DNA of 63,693 bases from Mucilaginibacter sp. L3T2-6 (GCF_030519355.1 NZ_JAUMKC010000030.1:1-63693), one strand, 5' to 3'. Shown: positions 54,896-63,660, counted from the first letter of the stretch. The notes: generated from the letters alone by a model not told the origin. Program-made: numbers and translations.

Positions 54896-54903
54896 TATAT
54901 TTG
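54896..54903 (+). promoter_or_regulatory. TATATTTG -7 element with upstream TTG
   Basis: Exact TAnnTTTG match; a TTG at 54872-54874 lies 21 bases upstream, near the -33 position. It is 374 bases from the CGNR ATG, leaving a long leader. Confidence 0.5.
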
Positions 54904-55123
54904 TATCACAGTGTTCCAACTGCCATTATTACCGTTTTTAAATTCTATCATCCCAAGCGGTAACCCCAGTAAAATTTTAAAGTTCATTAATTTCCTGGTT
55001 TTGGTTGTAAAATATACCCTGCTTTGGCGGGCGGTTTTTTTATAAATCATCATTTCGACGCTGTAAACGCGGTTTTTATACCGGTAAACGGTAAAAAATG
55101 ATGCAACGACCAAAACACGTTTT

Positions 55124-55252
55124 GCCCGTTTTTGAGGCATTTTGGTAGACGGGCATAAGTTGTTTAGCCCGTTTTTAGCTCCCTTTTTGTTACAGGCAAA
55201 ACGCATTATGCCCGTTTTTTAACCCTTTTTTGTTACGGCCTAAAGCCGTTTT
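55124..55252 (+). repeat. 43-base tandem repeat in the CGNR leader
   Basis: GCCC recurs exactly at 55124, 55167, 55210 and 55253, and GCCCGTTTTT at the first three. The second and third units match at 31 of 43 positions, the first and second at about 24. Each unit contains its own hairpin-capable pair such as GCCCGT/ACGGGC, GGCA/TGCC or ACGGC/GCCGT. The array ends 24 bases before the CGNR ATG. Confidence 0.7.
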
Positions 55253-55276
55253 GCCCATCTGCAAATCATTAAAATT

Positions 55277-56008
55277 ATGTATAAAACCTTAAAAGAGCGG
55301 TACAGGCCCGAGCGCCAATGGCCTGCCAATTCGACCGAGCCCTTCCCGATGGAGGGCGACATCCTTATGCTGCAATTTGTTAACACGTTCCGCAACCGAA
55401 GTACCGGTGACCGCAACGACCTGCTGCACGATTATGAATGCCTGCTGGCCTGGTGCTGCGAGTTCGGCATCATCAGTCATGATGAATACCAGGTGCTGGA
55501 ACTGGAGGGCCGCTGCTATGAGCATGAGGCCGCCGTAGTATGGCAGCGTGCGGTTAAGCTGCGCGAAAGTATGCACCAATTTATTTACAGCCCCATGCGC
55601 GGCCGCGAGATCCACGAGGTAGACCTGTTCTATTTTAATGAACTGGTTAACGACGCCAATGCACATATCCGTTTTGAGCTGGATAATAACAGGCCACGGC
55701 AAGCCTGGACGGACATGGAGGAGCAACTGGCCGCGCCGCTATGGAAGCTGGTGAAACACGCAGTGGACCTGGTAAATTCAAAGGCTTTTGACTATGTTAA
55801 AAAATGCCAATGCGGCAACGTTTACCTGGATACCACCCACGGTAAAAACCGGCGCTGGTGCAACCCGTTAACCTGCGGGCAAACTGCGCGGATGAAAACT
55901 TACCGGAAACGCAGGCAGGAAGGGGAGAGGGTAAAGGAGAACGCGGGAGAACCTAAGATTATGAACGTTGAGATTGTTGAGCCAAAGTGTGTTGGGCAGG
56001 TTGCGTGA
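55277..56008 (+). CDS. CGNR zinc-finger transcriptional regulator
   Basis: 243 residues. The N-terminal about 160 residues form the ABATE ligand-binding-type domain (DILMLQFVNTFRNRSTGDRNDLL; helices to about 165). The C-terminal CGNR finger, KKCQCGNVYLDTTHGKNRRWC...TCGQTARMKTYRKRR, has four Cys (zinc) and a basic recognition segment for DNA. Such proteins are usually stress-linked regulators and often bind near themselves. The repeat array before its start codon is a plausible operator or leader element. Confidence 0.9.
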   Translation: MYKTLKERYRPERQWPANSTEPFPMEGDILMLQFVNTFRNRSTGDRNDLLHDYECLLAWCCEFGIISHDEYQVLELEGRCYEHEAAVVWQRAVKLRESMHQFIYSPMRGREIHEVDLFYFNELVNDANAHIRFELDNNRPRQAWTDMEEQLAAPLWKLVKHAVDLVNSKAFDYVKKCQCGNVYLDTTHGKNRRWCNPLTCGQTARMKTYRKRRQEGERVKENAGEPKIMNVEIVEPKCVGQVA

Positions 56009-56035
56009 CACTGCACAAAGTGCAGCAAATAAAAA

Positions 56036-56061
56036 GGCCGCCGGACATATATCCTGCGGCC
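56036..56061 (-). terminator. Terminator of the L,D-transpeptidase-like gene
   Basis: GGCCGC (56036-56041) with GCGGCC (56056-56061) and inner CGGA/TCCT pairs; on the minus strand a TTTTT run (56031-56035) follows. A smaller hairpin CTGCAC-AAA-GTGCAG (56011-56025) lies next to it. Confidence 0.75.
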
Positions 56062-56095
56062 CCATATGAGTCAGTTACAATTAGTTTGTTTACAG

Positions 56096-56911
56096 TTACA
56101 TTGATGCCAGCACGGCGCTGTTACCCTGATCAGGGAAAACATAAGCGGCAGCCTGCTCTTCGTCCAGGTATTTTGAATTGTAGCGGTTGTCGTTGCCGTT
56201 GATGAACATTACAGTTTTGTCTTTAATGAGGTCGATCACCTGGTTTGACATGCTGCGGGGGACAGCAGGGCAGCCGTAGCTGCGGCCCAGGCGGCCTAAG
56301 GCCCCGATAGTGCCTTCGCCAACATAATCGGCGCCGTGCACCACAATGGCGCGCTGACGGGCGTTGGAGTTAAAGCCGGCATCCATGCCATCCAAACGCA
56401 GCGAGCGGCCGTTATCGCCCATATAAACATTATCAGTTATATAAAAACCAAGGCTGCTCTGGTGCGAGTCGACCTTATTTGAAAAACGGGTGGCCATGTC
56501 GTCGCCGCTGCCGTGGCCATGCGCACAGAAAGTGTTAACCAGTAATTGGTTTTCCAGCATATCGATGATCCACATGCGTTTAGCGTGGCTTGATTTGCCG
56601 AGGTCGACAACCGTAAGCACTGAACTTGTTTGAGGCACTTTGTTGGCAGCCTTGAGGTTCATGAAGCCGGTTACCGCCTTTTCAAAAACATTATAAGCAA
56701 GGCCGGATTCCTGCAGGTGTGCAGATTCATAGATATTGCTGATATATTTTTCCAGCAATGCCCTGGCGCTAAAGCCTGATTTAAAATTGTTGTGGTTAGT
56801 TGTTTTTCCGCTTTTCCAGCTGATGGTAGTGACTGCAAGAATTATCAGAATGCCTGCAAGTCCGCCAAGAGGTTTTCTCATTCGTCTTCCCGGATTTAAA
56901 TCAATAATCAA
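56096..56911 (-). CDS. Murein L,D-transpeptidase catalytic-domain (YkuD_2-type) protein
   Basis: 271 residues. An N-terminal helix (about 17-31) may be an uncleaved signal; a start at Met11 is possible. The core has VVHGADYV (His192) and GRSYGCPAVP (Cys214), the His/Cys pair of L,D-transpeptidases, in the divergent branch typical of Bacteroidota. It may form 3-3 crosslinks or attach proteins to peptidoglycan; acts in the periplasm. Isolated gene with own terminator. Confidence 0.85.
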   Translation of the reverse strand: MIIDLNPGRRMRKPLGGLAGILIILAVTTISWKSGKTTNHNNFKSGFSARALLEKYISNIYESAHLQESGLAYNVFEKAVTGFMNLKAANKVPQTSSVLTVVDLGKSSHAKRMWIIDMLENQLLVNTFCAHGHGSGDDMATRFSNKVDSHQSSLGFYITDNVYMGDNGRSLRLDGMDAGFNSNARQRAIVVHGADYVGEGTIGALGRLGRSYGCPAVPRSMSNQVIDLIKDKTVMFINGNDNRYNSKYLDEEQAAAYVFPDQGNSAVLASM

Positions 56912-57108
56912 TTAGTGACTTGTTTTACGATGGAGAGCACAATTAGGTTATACTTTCCGGCCACATTTTTTTAAATTTATCAAATATAATTATATTTAAT
57001 GATTAATAAAATTTCTTCAAAATATAATTATTGGTCATAATATTAAACTTGCCCTAATAAAATTTAACGGTTACGACTATCTGAATAAACTTAAAAATTT
57101 ATTAATTA

Positions 57109-57687
57109 TTATTTAACCCAGGTTATTTTTTCTTCAATCTGCATATTTCTTTTTCCTTCCGGATGGTCATCAGCATAGCCAAAGTACAGAATCCCCATCA
57201 CCTGATCATCGTCGCCATAGCCCATAACCTCTTTAAAAACCGGTTTAAGCGCCATGCCGCCGGTGCTCCAGAAGGAAGCTATATTCAGGGCGGTTGCGCC
57301 CAGTAACATATTTTGAATTGCGCAGGAGGCTGCCGCTATTTCTTCAAACGGCGGGATTTTTGGGAGGTCGCCGCGCTTCATAACGGCTACTATAATGTGC
57401 GAGGCTTTATCGCCCTGGTGCAGCAGGTTATTATAAACAGCCGGGTTAAAGTTATCGCCCATACTGTTCTCTTTATATATTTCCGCATGTTGGCTGCAGA
57501 AGTCGGCCGGGTTTTCGTAAACGATGAACCGCCAGGGCTCCGTGTAGCCGTGTGTAGGCGCCCAGTTAGCCAGTTCTAACATGGCGGCAATATGCCCGTT
57601 AGGTATTTTATTTCCGTTCATGGCCTGGGCCTTGATGCTGCGGCGTTTTTTTATCGTGTCTGCAATTGCTGCGAATATGGTGTCCAT
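57109..57687 (-). CDS. Nitroreductase family protein (FMN-dependent)
   Basis: 192 residues from ATG 57687; the frame is open 15 codons upstream but those lie in the hairpin leader. KKRRSIKAQ is the FMN-phosphate site, LANWAPTHGYTEPWRF the substrate side, and the C-terminal PEGKRNMQIEEKITWV tail is typical. Uses NAD(P)H to reduce nitro compounds, quinones or flavins. A promoter and a hairpin lie in its leader (57707-57737). Confidence 0.9.
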   Translation of the reverse strand: MDTIFAAIADTIKKRRSIKAQAMNGNKIPNGHIAAMLELANWAPTHGYTEPWRFIVYENPADFCSQHAEIYKENSMGDNFNPAVYNNLLHQGDKASHIIVAVMKRGDLPKIPPFEEIAAASCAIQNMLLGATALNIASFWSTGGMALKPVFKEVMGYGDDDQVMGILYFGYADDHPEGKRNMQIEEKITWVK

Positions 57688-57706
57688 AATGATGAGAAAA
57701 TTAAAA

Positions 57707-57728
57707 GTCCCAACCTGCAGGCCGGGAC
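57707..57728 (-). terminator. Hairpin with T-run in the nitroreductase leader
   Basis: On the minus strand the arms GTCCC and GGGAC close over GG/TT wobbles and CCTG/CAGG, followed by TTTTAATTTT. It can end transcripts from the upstream E1 gene, but it also lies just after the nitroreductase promoter, so it may act as an attenuator in that gene's 5' end. Confidence 0.65.
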
Positions 57729-57729
57729 G

Positions 57730-57737
57730 CAAAAGTA
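57730..57737 (-). promoter_or_regulatory. TACTTTTG -7 element for the nitroreductase gene
   Basis: Minus-strand match to TAnnTTTG directly upstream of the leader hairpin, placing the hairpin at or within a few bases of the transcript start. Confidence 0.5.
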
Positions 57738-57843
57738 GTTTTTTTAATTAAATCGTACTTACAAGTGACTGTAAAGGCATATGCCCGTCGCTTGTATTTA
57801 CCGGAAAAGAGATGCTAAGCAACGGCACTTTCGCTGTAGCCTA

Positions 57844-60276
57844 TCAGAACATTCCGGGGTATTTATGCGGGTCTGTCTCGGTCATCAAACTGTACACTGC
57901 CTCAATAACGTCATCCAGGGATGGCTTGCTGAAGTAACCGCCATCAGAGCCGTAAGGCGGACGGTGGGCCTTTGCCGTAAGCGTGCGTGGCTGTACATCC
58001 AACGAGTAATAGCCATTTTGTGCTTCGAGCACCTGTTGTAAAATATAAGCCGATGCGCCGCCGGGTACGTCCTCGTCTACAATCAGCAATTTGCTGGTTT
58101 TTTTCAATGAGGCGCCGCAAGTGTTATCTAAATCAAAAGGATAAAGGGTTTGGGGGTCGATAACCTCAATGCTAATACCCATTTTCTGCAGCTCATTCGC
58201 CGCTTCCATCACAATGCGCAGTGTTGAGCCGTAGGAGATCACAGTAATATCGTTACCCTGATTGAGCACTTCAGCCTTGCCCAGGGGAACGGTAAACTCC
58301 CCAACATTAGCGGGCAGCCGCTCTTTGAGGCGGTAGCCATTCAAACACTCTATTACGAGCGCAGGTTCATCTCCGCGCAGCAATACGTTATACATTCCGG
58401 CAGCCTGCGTCATATCGCGCGGTACACAGATATGCAAGCCCCGCATCGAGTTCAATATCAAACCAAGCGGCGAGCCTGAATGCCAGATGCCTTCGAGCCG
58501 GTGGCCGCGCGTCCGCACGATCAGCGGGGCTTTTTGGCCGCCACGGGTACGGTAGCTTAAGCTTGCCAGATCGTCACTTAAAACATTGATAGAATACAAC
58601 AGGTAATCCAGGTACTGGATTTCGGCAATCGGGCGCAGGCCACGCATAGCCAGGCCCATGCCTTGCCCTATTATTGTTGCTTCGCGTATACCGGTATCAG
58701 TAATGCGCAGATCGCCGTATTTCAGCTGCAAACCTGCAAAACCCTGGTTTACGTCGCCAATGGCGCCTACATCTTCGCCAAAAGCTACAATGCTCTTGTC
58801 ACGCTCAAAGTTGGCATCAAAGCAGGCGTTCAATACTTCACGGCCGTCTATGTATTTCGAGTCCTCGTAATACCGTACACTGGTTTGTTGTAGTTTTAAC
58901 GGAGAGTAGGGAGTACCGGTAAATAATTTGGAGTTAAAACGCTCCTCGTTTTTTTTATTTTCATCAGCCAGCCAGCTTACGAGCGCGCTGCGCTGAAAAC
59001 CGGGCTGCGTTACGGTTATCCGCAAAGCCTTGCGTACGGCGGCAATAACGTCTTTACGGCCTGGGTCTACACATTCACGCAATTCGGTAACGGTTGCCAA
59101 TAATTCATCCTGGTAGTCCGACTCCCGGGCCAGGTCCTCTATCATGCGTGCGGCCTCATTAATTTCCAGGCTGATCTCGCCGCTCAACTGGTTCCAGACC
59201 TCTCGCTGCACGTCGCGCACATGTTTTTTTGCAGCAGCCTCCAACTCGTCCAGCTCAGCATCGGTAGCCACGGCAGAGGCCACCATCCATTTACGCATCT
59301 GCGCAAGGCAGTCGTACTCCTCTTCCCAGGCCAAACGCTCTTTTGATTTATACCGCTCATGCGAGCCCGAAGTTGAATGACCCTGAGGCTGGGTCATCTC
59401 CACCACGTGTATCAGCACAGGTACATGCTCGGCACGGCACATGGCTACAGCACGTTCATAGGTTTCGCAAAGGGCTACATAGTCCCAGCCTTTCACTTTA
59501 AAAATCTCGTAGCCATTGGTGCCCTCTGAACGCTGAAAACCTTTTAATATTTCGGAGATATCCTCTTTAGTGGTTTGTAACCTGGCGGGGACTGAAATGG
59601 CGTAGGCGTCGTCCCAAACCGAAATAGCCATTGGCACCTGCAAAACGCCGGCCGCATTTAGCGCCTCAAAAAACAGGCCTTCAGAAGTAGAACCGTTACC
59701 TATGGTGCCGAATGCAACCTCGTTGCCCTTTACAGAAAATTTGTTTAAATATTCCAGCTGCTTATTTTGGCGGTATAATTTCGAAGCATACGCCAAACCT
59801 AACAGACGCGGCATGTGGCCGCCTGTTGTCGATATATCTGCCGAGCAATTCATGGTATCCGCCTGGTTAGCCCAGGTGCCATCGGGGTTAACAAAGCGGG
59901 TGGCATAGTGGCAATTCATCTGCCTGCCTGCCGAAGCGGGGTCCTTGCCGATCTCGGGATAAGCATACAACTGCGCAAAAAATTCGTGCAGGTTACTCAT
60001 GCCGGTGGCGAACATAAAGGTTTGGTCGCGGTAATAGCCGGCGCGCCAGTCGCCTTTTTTAAAAGCCTTAGCCATAGCCAGTTGAGCCACTTCCTTGCCG
60101 TCGCCAAATATGCCGAACTTAGCCTTACCGGTAAGCACTTCGCGGCGGCCCAGCAAACTGGCCTGCCGGCTTTCAAAGCCTATACGATAATCGTTAATAA
60201 CGATCTTCTTAAAATCATCAAAACTCAGCTCTGCGGTGCTTAACTGTCCGGTAGTGTTATTTACAGTTTCAGGCAT
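57844..60276 (-). CDS. Fused E1 alpha/beta subunit of a thiamine-dependent 2-oxoacid dehydrogenase
   Basis: 810 residues. N-terminal alpha half (about 1-420) with the thiamine diphosphate motif GNGSTSEG...WDDAYAIS (GNG in place of GDG) and YYRDQTF; C-terminal beta half (about 455-800) with the beta-subunit start KYIDGREVLNACFDANFERDKSIVAFGEDVG and VDEDVPGGASAYI. It decarboxylates pyruvate or branched-chain 2-oxoacids and reductively acylates lipoyl-E2. Substrate choice is unclear (branched-chain likely). E2/E3 genes are not nearby. The fused form is common in Bacteroidota. Confidence 0.93.
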   Translation of the reverse strand: MPETVNNTTGQLSTAELSFDDFKKIVINDYRIGFESRQASLLGRREVLTGKAKFGIFGDGKEVAQLAMAKAFKKGDWRAGYYRDQTFMFATGMSNLHEFFAQLYAYPEIGKDPASAGRQMNCHYATRFVNPDGTWANQADTMNCSADISTTGGHMPRLLGLAYASKLYRQNKQLEYLNKFSVKGNEVAFGTIGNGSTSEGLFFEALNAAGVLQVPMAISVWDDAYAISVPARLQTTKEDISEILKGFQRSEGTNGYEIFKVKGWDYVALCETYERAVAMCRAEHVPVLIHVVEMTQPQGHSTSGSHERYKSKERLAWEEEYDCLAQMRKWMVASAVATDAELDELEAAAKKHVRDVQREVWNQLSGEISLEINEAARMIEDLARESDYQDELLATVTELRECVDPGRKDVIAAVRKALRITVTQPGFQRSALVSWLADENKKNEERFNSKLFTGTPYSPLKLQQTSVRYYEDSKYIDGREVLNACFDANFERDKSIVAFGEDVGAIGDVNQGFAGLQLKYGDLRITDTGIREATIIGQGMGLAMRGLRPIAEIQYLDYLLYSINVLSDDLASLSYRTRGGQKAPLIVRTRGHRLEGIWHSGSPLGLILNSMRGLHICVPRDMTQAAGMYNVLLRGDEPALVIECLNGYRLKERLPANVGEFTVPLGKAEVLNQGNDITVISYGSTLRIVMEAANELQKMGISIEVIDPQTLYPFDLDNTCGASLKKTSKLLIVDEDVPGGASAYILQQVLEAQNGYYSLDVQPRTLTAKAHRPPYGSDGGYFSKPSLDDVIEAVYSLMTETDPHKYPGMF

Positions 60277-60296
60277 ATTTTATTTTGGTTAGGCGG

Positions 60297-60304
60297 CAAA
60301 ATTA
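60297..60304 (-). promoter_or_regulatory. TAATTTTG -7 element for the E1 gene
   Basis: Minus-strand TAnnTTTG match 20 bases before the E1 ATG (60276). Confidence 0.5.
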
Positions 60305-60385
60305 TAAAATTCTATTTTGTTTTTGGTAACTTTCCTTATAAAACATCTACTTCAGATAATAGTTTTAATATTAAATTAAACCATT

Positions 60386-60393
60386 TATATTTG
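60386..60393 (+). promoter_or_regulatory. TATATTTG -7 element for the DUF1573 gene
   Basis: Exact TAnnTTTG match 85 bases before ATG 60479, implying a leader of about 80 bases. Confidence 0.5.
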
Positions 60394-60478
60394 TATTAAT
60401 CAAACAGAAATTAAGAAGCATTTTTGAGTACATACCCCTTAAAAACCGCTTTGAAGCTCTTAAAAACAATTTACTATA

Positions 60479-60883
60479 ATGAAAAAGATCTTATTAGTAT
60501 GCGCTGTAATTTTAGGTTTCGCTTTCAGTGCTTCGGCACAGGACAGCGACAAACCGGTGTTCAAATTCAACGAGGAAAAACACGACTTCGGTAAAATTCC
60601 GCAAGGCACGCCTGTTACCACCGTGTTTGAATACACCAACGTTGGTAAGCAACCCCTTATCGTTACCGATGTACGCCCAACCTGCGGCTGTACTATTGCC
60701 GACTACACCAAAACCCCTGTAAAAAGCGGCGAAAAAGGCACTATCAAAATTACCTACAATGCGGCTGTAGCAGCTCCGTTTAATAAAGGTATCGTAGTAA
60801 CCTCAAACGCTTCAATTCCCCAAAAAACATTGAATATTGTGGGCGAGGTAGTTGCCAAATCAGCAGGAACGGGAACGAAGTAA
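60479..60883 (+). CDS. DUF1573 periplasmic protein
   Basis: 134 residues. Signal peptide cut after SASAQ. The single Ig-like DUF1573 domain shows EKHDFGKIPQGTPV, FEYTNVGKQPLIV, RPTCGCTIADY (the CGC pair) and LNIVGEV. Widely present and abundant in Bacteroidota, function unknown; probably periplasmic or outer-membrane associated. Has its own promoter and terminator. Confidence 0.92.
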   Translation: MKKILLVCAVILGFAFSASAQDSDKPVFKFNEEKHDFGKIPQGTPVTTVFEYTNVGKQPLIVTDVRPTCGCTIADYTKTPVKSGEKGTIKITYNAAVAAPFNKGIVVTSNASIPQKTLNIVGEVVAKSAGTGTK

Positions 60884-60925
60884 GCGCCGCTGAATCTGCC
60901 CTAAAGCAGAGATTTGATAAATATG

Positions 60926-60953
60926 AAAGAGACATAAGGGATTGTGTCTCTTT
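60926..60953 (+). terminator. Terminator of the DUF1573 gene
   Basis: AAAGAGACA (60926-60934) and TGTCTCTTT (60945-60953), then TTATTTTTG, a clear Rho-independent signal. Confidence 0.85.
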
Positions 60954-61038
60954 TTATTTTTGTCAACTGCCAACTCATAAACTGTCAACTTCTTTCTTCC
61001 GGACTTTCTGGCTTTTCCGACTTTCAGACTAAATTCCC

Positions 61039-61046
61039 TACCTTTG
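61039..61046 (+). promoter_or_regulatory. TACCTTTG -7 element of the aminotransferase gene
   Basis: TAnnTTTG match ending four bases before ATG 61051, so the mRNA should be leaderless or nearly so. Confidence 0.55.
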
Positions 61047-61050
61047 CCTC

Positions 61051-62280
61051 ATGCCAAAAATATCGCACAAAGGCGAGCAAATGCCTGCATCGCCGATACG
61101 GAAATTAACCCCTTTTGCCGACAAGGCTAAAGCTGATGGAAAGAAAGTTTATCACTTAAATATCGGTCAGCCCGATATAGAGACGCCGGAGGGAATGCTG
61201 GATGCAATTAAGAACATTAGTTTCAAGGTTTGGGCTTATACACCGTCCGAGGGTACGCTGTCTTACCGCAAAAAGCTGACTGAATATTACAACAAGCTTG
61301 GTTACAACATTACCCCTGAAAACATCATTGTTACCACGGGTGGTTCTGAAGCTATCACCATCAGCATGATGGCCTGCCTTAACCCGGGCGACGAGGTGAT
61401 TATCCCCGAGCCATTCTACGCCAATTATAATGGTTTTGCCTGCCAGAGCGATATTGTGGTGAAACCCATCCTGTCGTACATTGAAAATGGTTTTGCCTTG
61501 CCCCCGATCAGCGAGTTTGAGAAACTCATCACCGACAAAACCAAAGCGATCATTATTTGCAATCCTAATAACCCTACAGGTTACCTGTACTCACGCGGGG
61601 AGTTGGAAGCTTTAAAGGAACTGGCCCTTAAATACGATCTGTACCTCTTCAGCGATGAGGCTTACCGGGAGTTCTGCTATGGCGGCCAGGAGTTTATCTC
61701 GCCTATGCACCTTTACGGCCTGGAAGAAAACGTAATTGTGATGGACACCGTAAGCAAACGTTACAGCGCCTGTGGTGCGCGCCTGGGCTGTTTAATCACC
61801 AAAAACAAACAGGTACTGGCGGCAGGTTTGAAATTCGCGCAAGCACGTTTAAGTCCCGGAATGGTTGAGCAGATTGCCGGCGAAGCTGCTGTTGATACAC
61901 CGGACGATTATTTTGAAACTGTAAATAAAGAATATACCGCACGTCGTGATACTATTGTAGGCGCTCTGAATAAAATGGATGGCGTTTACTGCCCTAATCC
62001 GGGCGGCGCATTCTACGTGGTGGCGCAGCTGCCAATAGATAATGCTGATAAGTTTTGCCAATGGATGCTGGAGTCCTTCAGCCACGAAAACCAAACCGTT
62101 ATGATGGCCCCGGCGACCGGCTTTTACAGCAGCCCCGGTGCAGGATTAAATGAAGTGCGCATGGCTTATGTACTCAACATCAAAGATATTGAGAATGCGA
62201 TGATCTGCCTGGAGGAAGCCTTGAAGGTGTACCCGGGAAGGCAAGTAGCAGTATCAGCGGAAAGCAGTATCGGCAGTTAG
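61051..62280 (+). CDS. PLP-dependent aminotransferase, aspartate aminotransferase class I/II
   Basis: 409 residues, usual length. PxNIGQPD-type start (LNIGQPDIETP), TTGGSEAI (phosphate-binding loop), NPNNPTG (Asn/Arg carboxylate site), SDEAYREF, and DTVSKRYSACGARLG with the PLP lysine Lys236. Family members move amino groups from aspartate or other amino acids to 2-oxoglutarate. Cytosolic. Substrate not assigned. A strong hairpin follows. Confidence 0.92.
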   Translation: MPKISHKGEQMPASPIRKLTPFADKAKADGKKVYHLNIGQPDIETPEGMLDAIKNISFKVWAYTPSEGTLSYRKKLTEYYNKLGYNITPENIIVTTGGSEAITISMMACLNPGDEVIIPEPFYANYNGFACQSDIVVKPILSYIENGFALPPISEFEKLITDKTKAIIICNPNNPTGYLYSRGELEALKELALKYDLYLFSDEAYREFCYGGQEFISPMHLYGLEENVIVMDTVSKRYSACGARLGCLITKNKQVLAAGLKFAQARLSPGMVEQIAGEAAVDTPDDYFETVNKEYTARRDTIVGALNKMDGVYCPNPGGAFYVVAQLPIDNADKFCQWMLESFSHENQTVMMAPATGFYSSPGAGLNEVRMAYVLNIKDIENAMICLEEALKVYPGRQVAVSAESSIGS

Positions 62281-62296
62281 TGACGGTAGCAGTAAG

Positions 62297-62341
62297 AAGT
62301 AGCAGTCTTTTGCTTTAGTGAAGATTTAAAGACTGCTACTT
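62297..62341. terminator. 14-bp hairpin between convergent genes
   Basis: Perfect arms 62297-62310 and 62328-62341 with a 17-base loop. It lies in a 76-base spacer between the aminotransferase and PEGA genes and contains AGTAGCAG-type words repeated outside the stem. Probable shared terminator. Confidence 0.7.
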
Positions 62342-62356
62342 AAAACTGCTACGCTA

Positions 62357-63028
62357 TTACTGATTTCCCAACCGGGTGGTAAAATCCGAGATCACGTTTT
62401 GATATTTACGCAGGATGCGGTCCCAGTCGTGGAATTGCTCATCAGCCTTTACGCTGGTGAGGGGCGCGCCGGAATATTCGCTTACTAATTTCACTTTATA
62501 AGTTAAGGGTTCGCTTTTGGCCAGCTTAATGATGAGCCGGGTGCGGATGGTATTTTGCTGAAAGCTCTGCACGCTCCACGCTGTTCGGAGATAGGAGGTT
62601 TCCTTGTCTGAAACTTCAATAGCGTCGAAATAGTCGGTCACCACCTGGTTAGCGCGTTTCCACACATCTACCGGGTCCTGTTTTTTATTTACTTCTATAG
62701 AAAAATCGATGTTAGCCTGGTCTGTCTTTACAGATGCTTCTTCGGCATCGTCTCTCTTCATATCAAAAAACTGTTTTTTGGGTGGCTCAGTTTGTCCTTT
62801 CTTATTACAGTAGGTCTGCTCATATTTAAGGAAACCGGCTTTTTGCACCTTAACGTTTACACAAGAGTTTTTTGGCACTTTAACTTTCAGGTTGCCGGTG
62901 CCGAGGCTCTGTCCGTCAACAATAATGGTTGCGTCAGGTTCAGACGCCGATACCATAACAGTTTGCGCGCTGGCAGCAAAAGAGGCGACAAGGAGTAATA
63001 AAATTACAGGTAAAAAGTAAACTTTCAT
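62357..63028 (-). CDS. Secreted PEGA-domain protein
   Basis: 223 residues with a signal peptide (cut after ASAQ). Residues about 25-85 form a PEGA domain (SEPDATIIVDGQSLGTGNLKVKVPK, VQKAGFLKYEQTY), a short Ig-like fold seen in surface proteins; the rest is alpha/beta of unknown type (SVQSFQQNTIRTRLIIKL). Periplasmic or surface location; function unknown. Confidence 0.8.
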   Translation of the reverse strand: MKVYFLPVILLLLVASFAASAQTVMVSASEPDATIIVDGQSLGTGNLKVKVPKNSCVNVKVQKAGFLKYEQTYCNKKGQTEPPKKQFFDMKRDDAEEASVKTDQANIDFSIEVNKKQDPVDVWKRANQVVTDYFDAIEVSDKETSYLRTAWSVQSFQQNTIRTRLIIKLAKSEPLTYKVKLVSEYSGAPLTSVKADEQFHDWDRILRKYQNVISDFTTRLGNQ

Positions 63029-63199
63029 TCTTTAAATCAGATTAGGGTTTTAAGTTTGTTAAATGCCGATGAAGTTAGGGCGGCCAGGCGGGTTAATAAA
63101 TACCAGTTTATGGGTATATTGGAGGAGGAAGCCGTAGCACTGGCTCATGCCTGGCATTAAAAACTACTATTGCTGCTACCTACTGCCACTAATTTTTCG

Positions 63200-63207
63200 T
63201 ATCTTTG
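63200..63207 (+). promoter_or_regulatory. TATCTTTG promoter of ssrA
   Basis: Exact TAnnTTTG match 21 bases before the mature tmRNA 5' end, giving a short 5' trailer to be cut by RNase P. Confidence 0.6.
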
Positions 63208-63227
63208 TATACTACTTAATTCTACAT

Positions 63228-63593
63228 GGGGTCGATCGGAATTGACAGGATGGAGATAAGTAGGTAAGCATGCAGCGCGTTGGGCGAATTAGCGCTTTAA
63301 TCTGAACGCTCAAAATCACAAATGGCGAAAATAACTACGCCTTAGCTGCCTAATTTAGAATTAGAATAGCTTTTGTCCCGCCGGTTTTCCGTTTCATCGG
63401 GCCGGCAATCGGGGCATCGAAAGATGAAACTGGTTTGCTTAGGGTGCGATAAGCGGACGAGATAAAGCACCTACGGAAGACGGTACAGGCAAGCGACTGG
63501 CCTTCCCCTTCCCGACAATTAAACAGAAGCTAAGCATGTAGAAAGCTTACCTTATACCATGTTTGGACGAGGGTTCGAATCCCTCCGGCTCCA
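63228..63593 (+). ncRNA. ssrA: Transfer-messenger RNA (tmRNA)
   Basis: 366 bases. The 5' end GGGGTCGATCGG pairs with 3' CCGGCTCC to form the tRNA-like acceptor stem (with G-U pairs), and GGTTCGAATCC is the T arm. The tag frame 63324-63353 (Gly codon first) reads GENNYALAA then stop, the Bacteroidota degradation tag ending ALAA. Resume codon is GGC. The CCA end is not encoded (CGA follows the discriminator A), so it is added by nucleotidyltransferase. It frees stalled ribosomes with SmpB. Confidence 0.97.
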
Positions 63594-63625
63594 CGAAAAC
63601 AGGACTTTAACAGTCTAAAAAGAGG

Positions 63626-63660
63626 CCGTCTCATAAGTAAAATTATGAGGCGGTTTTTTT
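63626..63660 (+). terminator. Terminator of ssrA
   Basis: Eleven-base arms (63626-63636 and 63643-63653, one T-G wobble) with a six-base loop, followed by seven T's. Confidence 0.9.

Larger units (their letters stand above)
54547..55276. other. 730-bp leader and spacer in front of the CGNR gene
   Basis: AT-rich at the left, then a promoter at 54896-54903 and, nearer the gene, a 43-base tandem repeat (55124-55252). A minus-strand frame of 103 codons (54895-55206) runs across the promoter and repeat and is not credible. The transcript would carry a leader of about 365 bases. Confidence 0.6.

Noticed and set aside
54895..55206. 103-codon minus-strand frame upstream of the CGNR gene
   Set aside because: It spans the promoter and the 43-base repeat array; Lys/Asn-rich without motif.
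55124..55252. CRISPR array
   Set aside because: The units are adjacent without spacers, diverge along their whole length and no cas gene is near.
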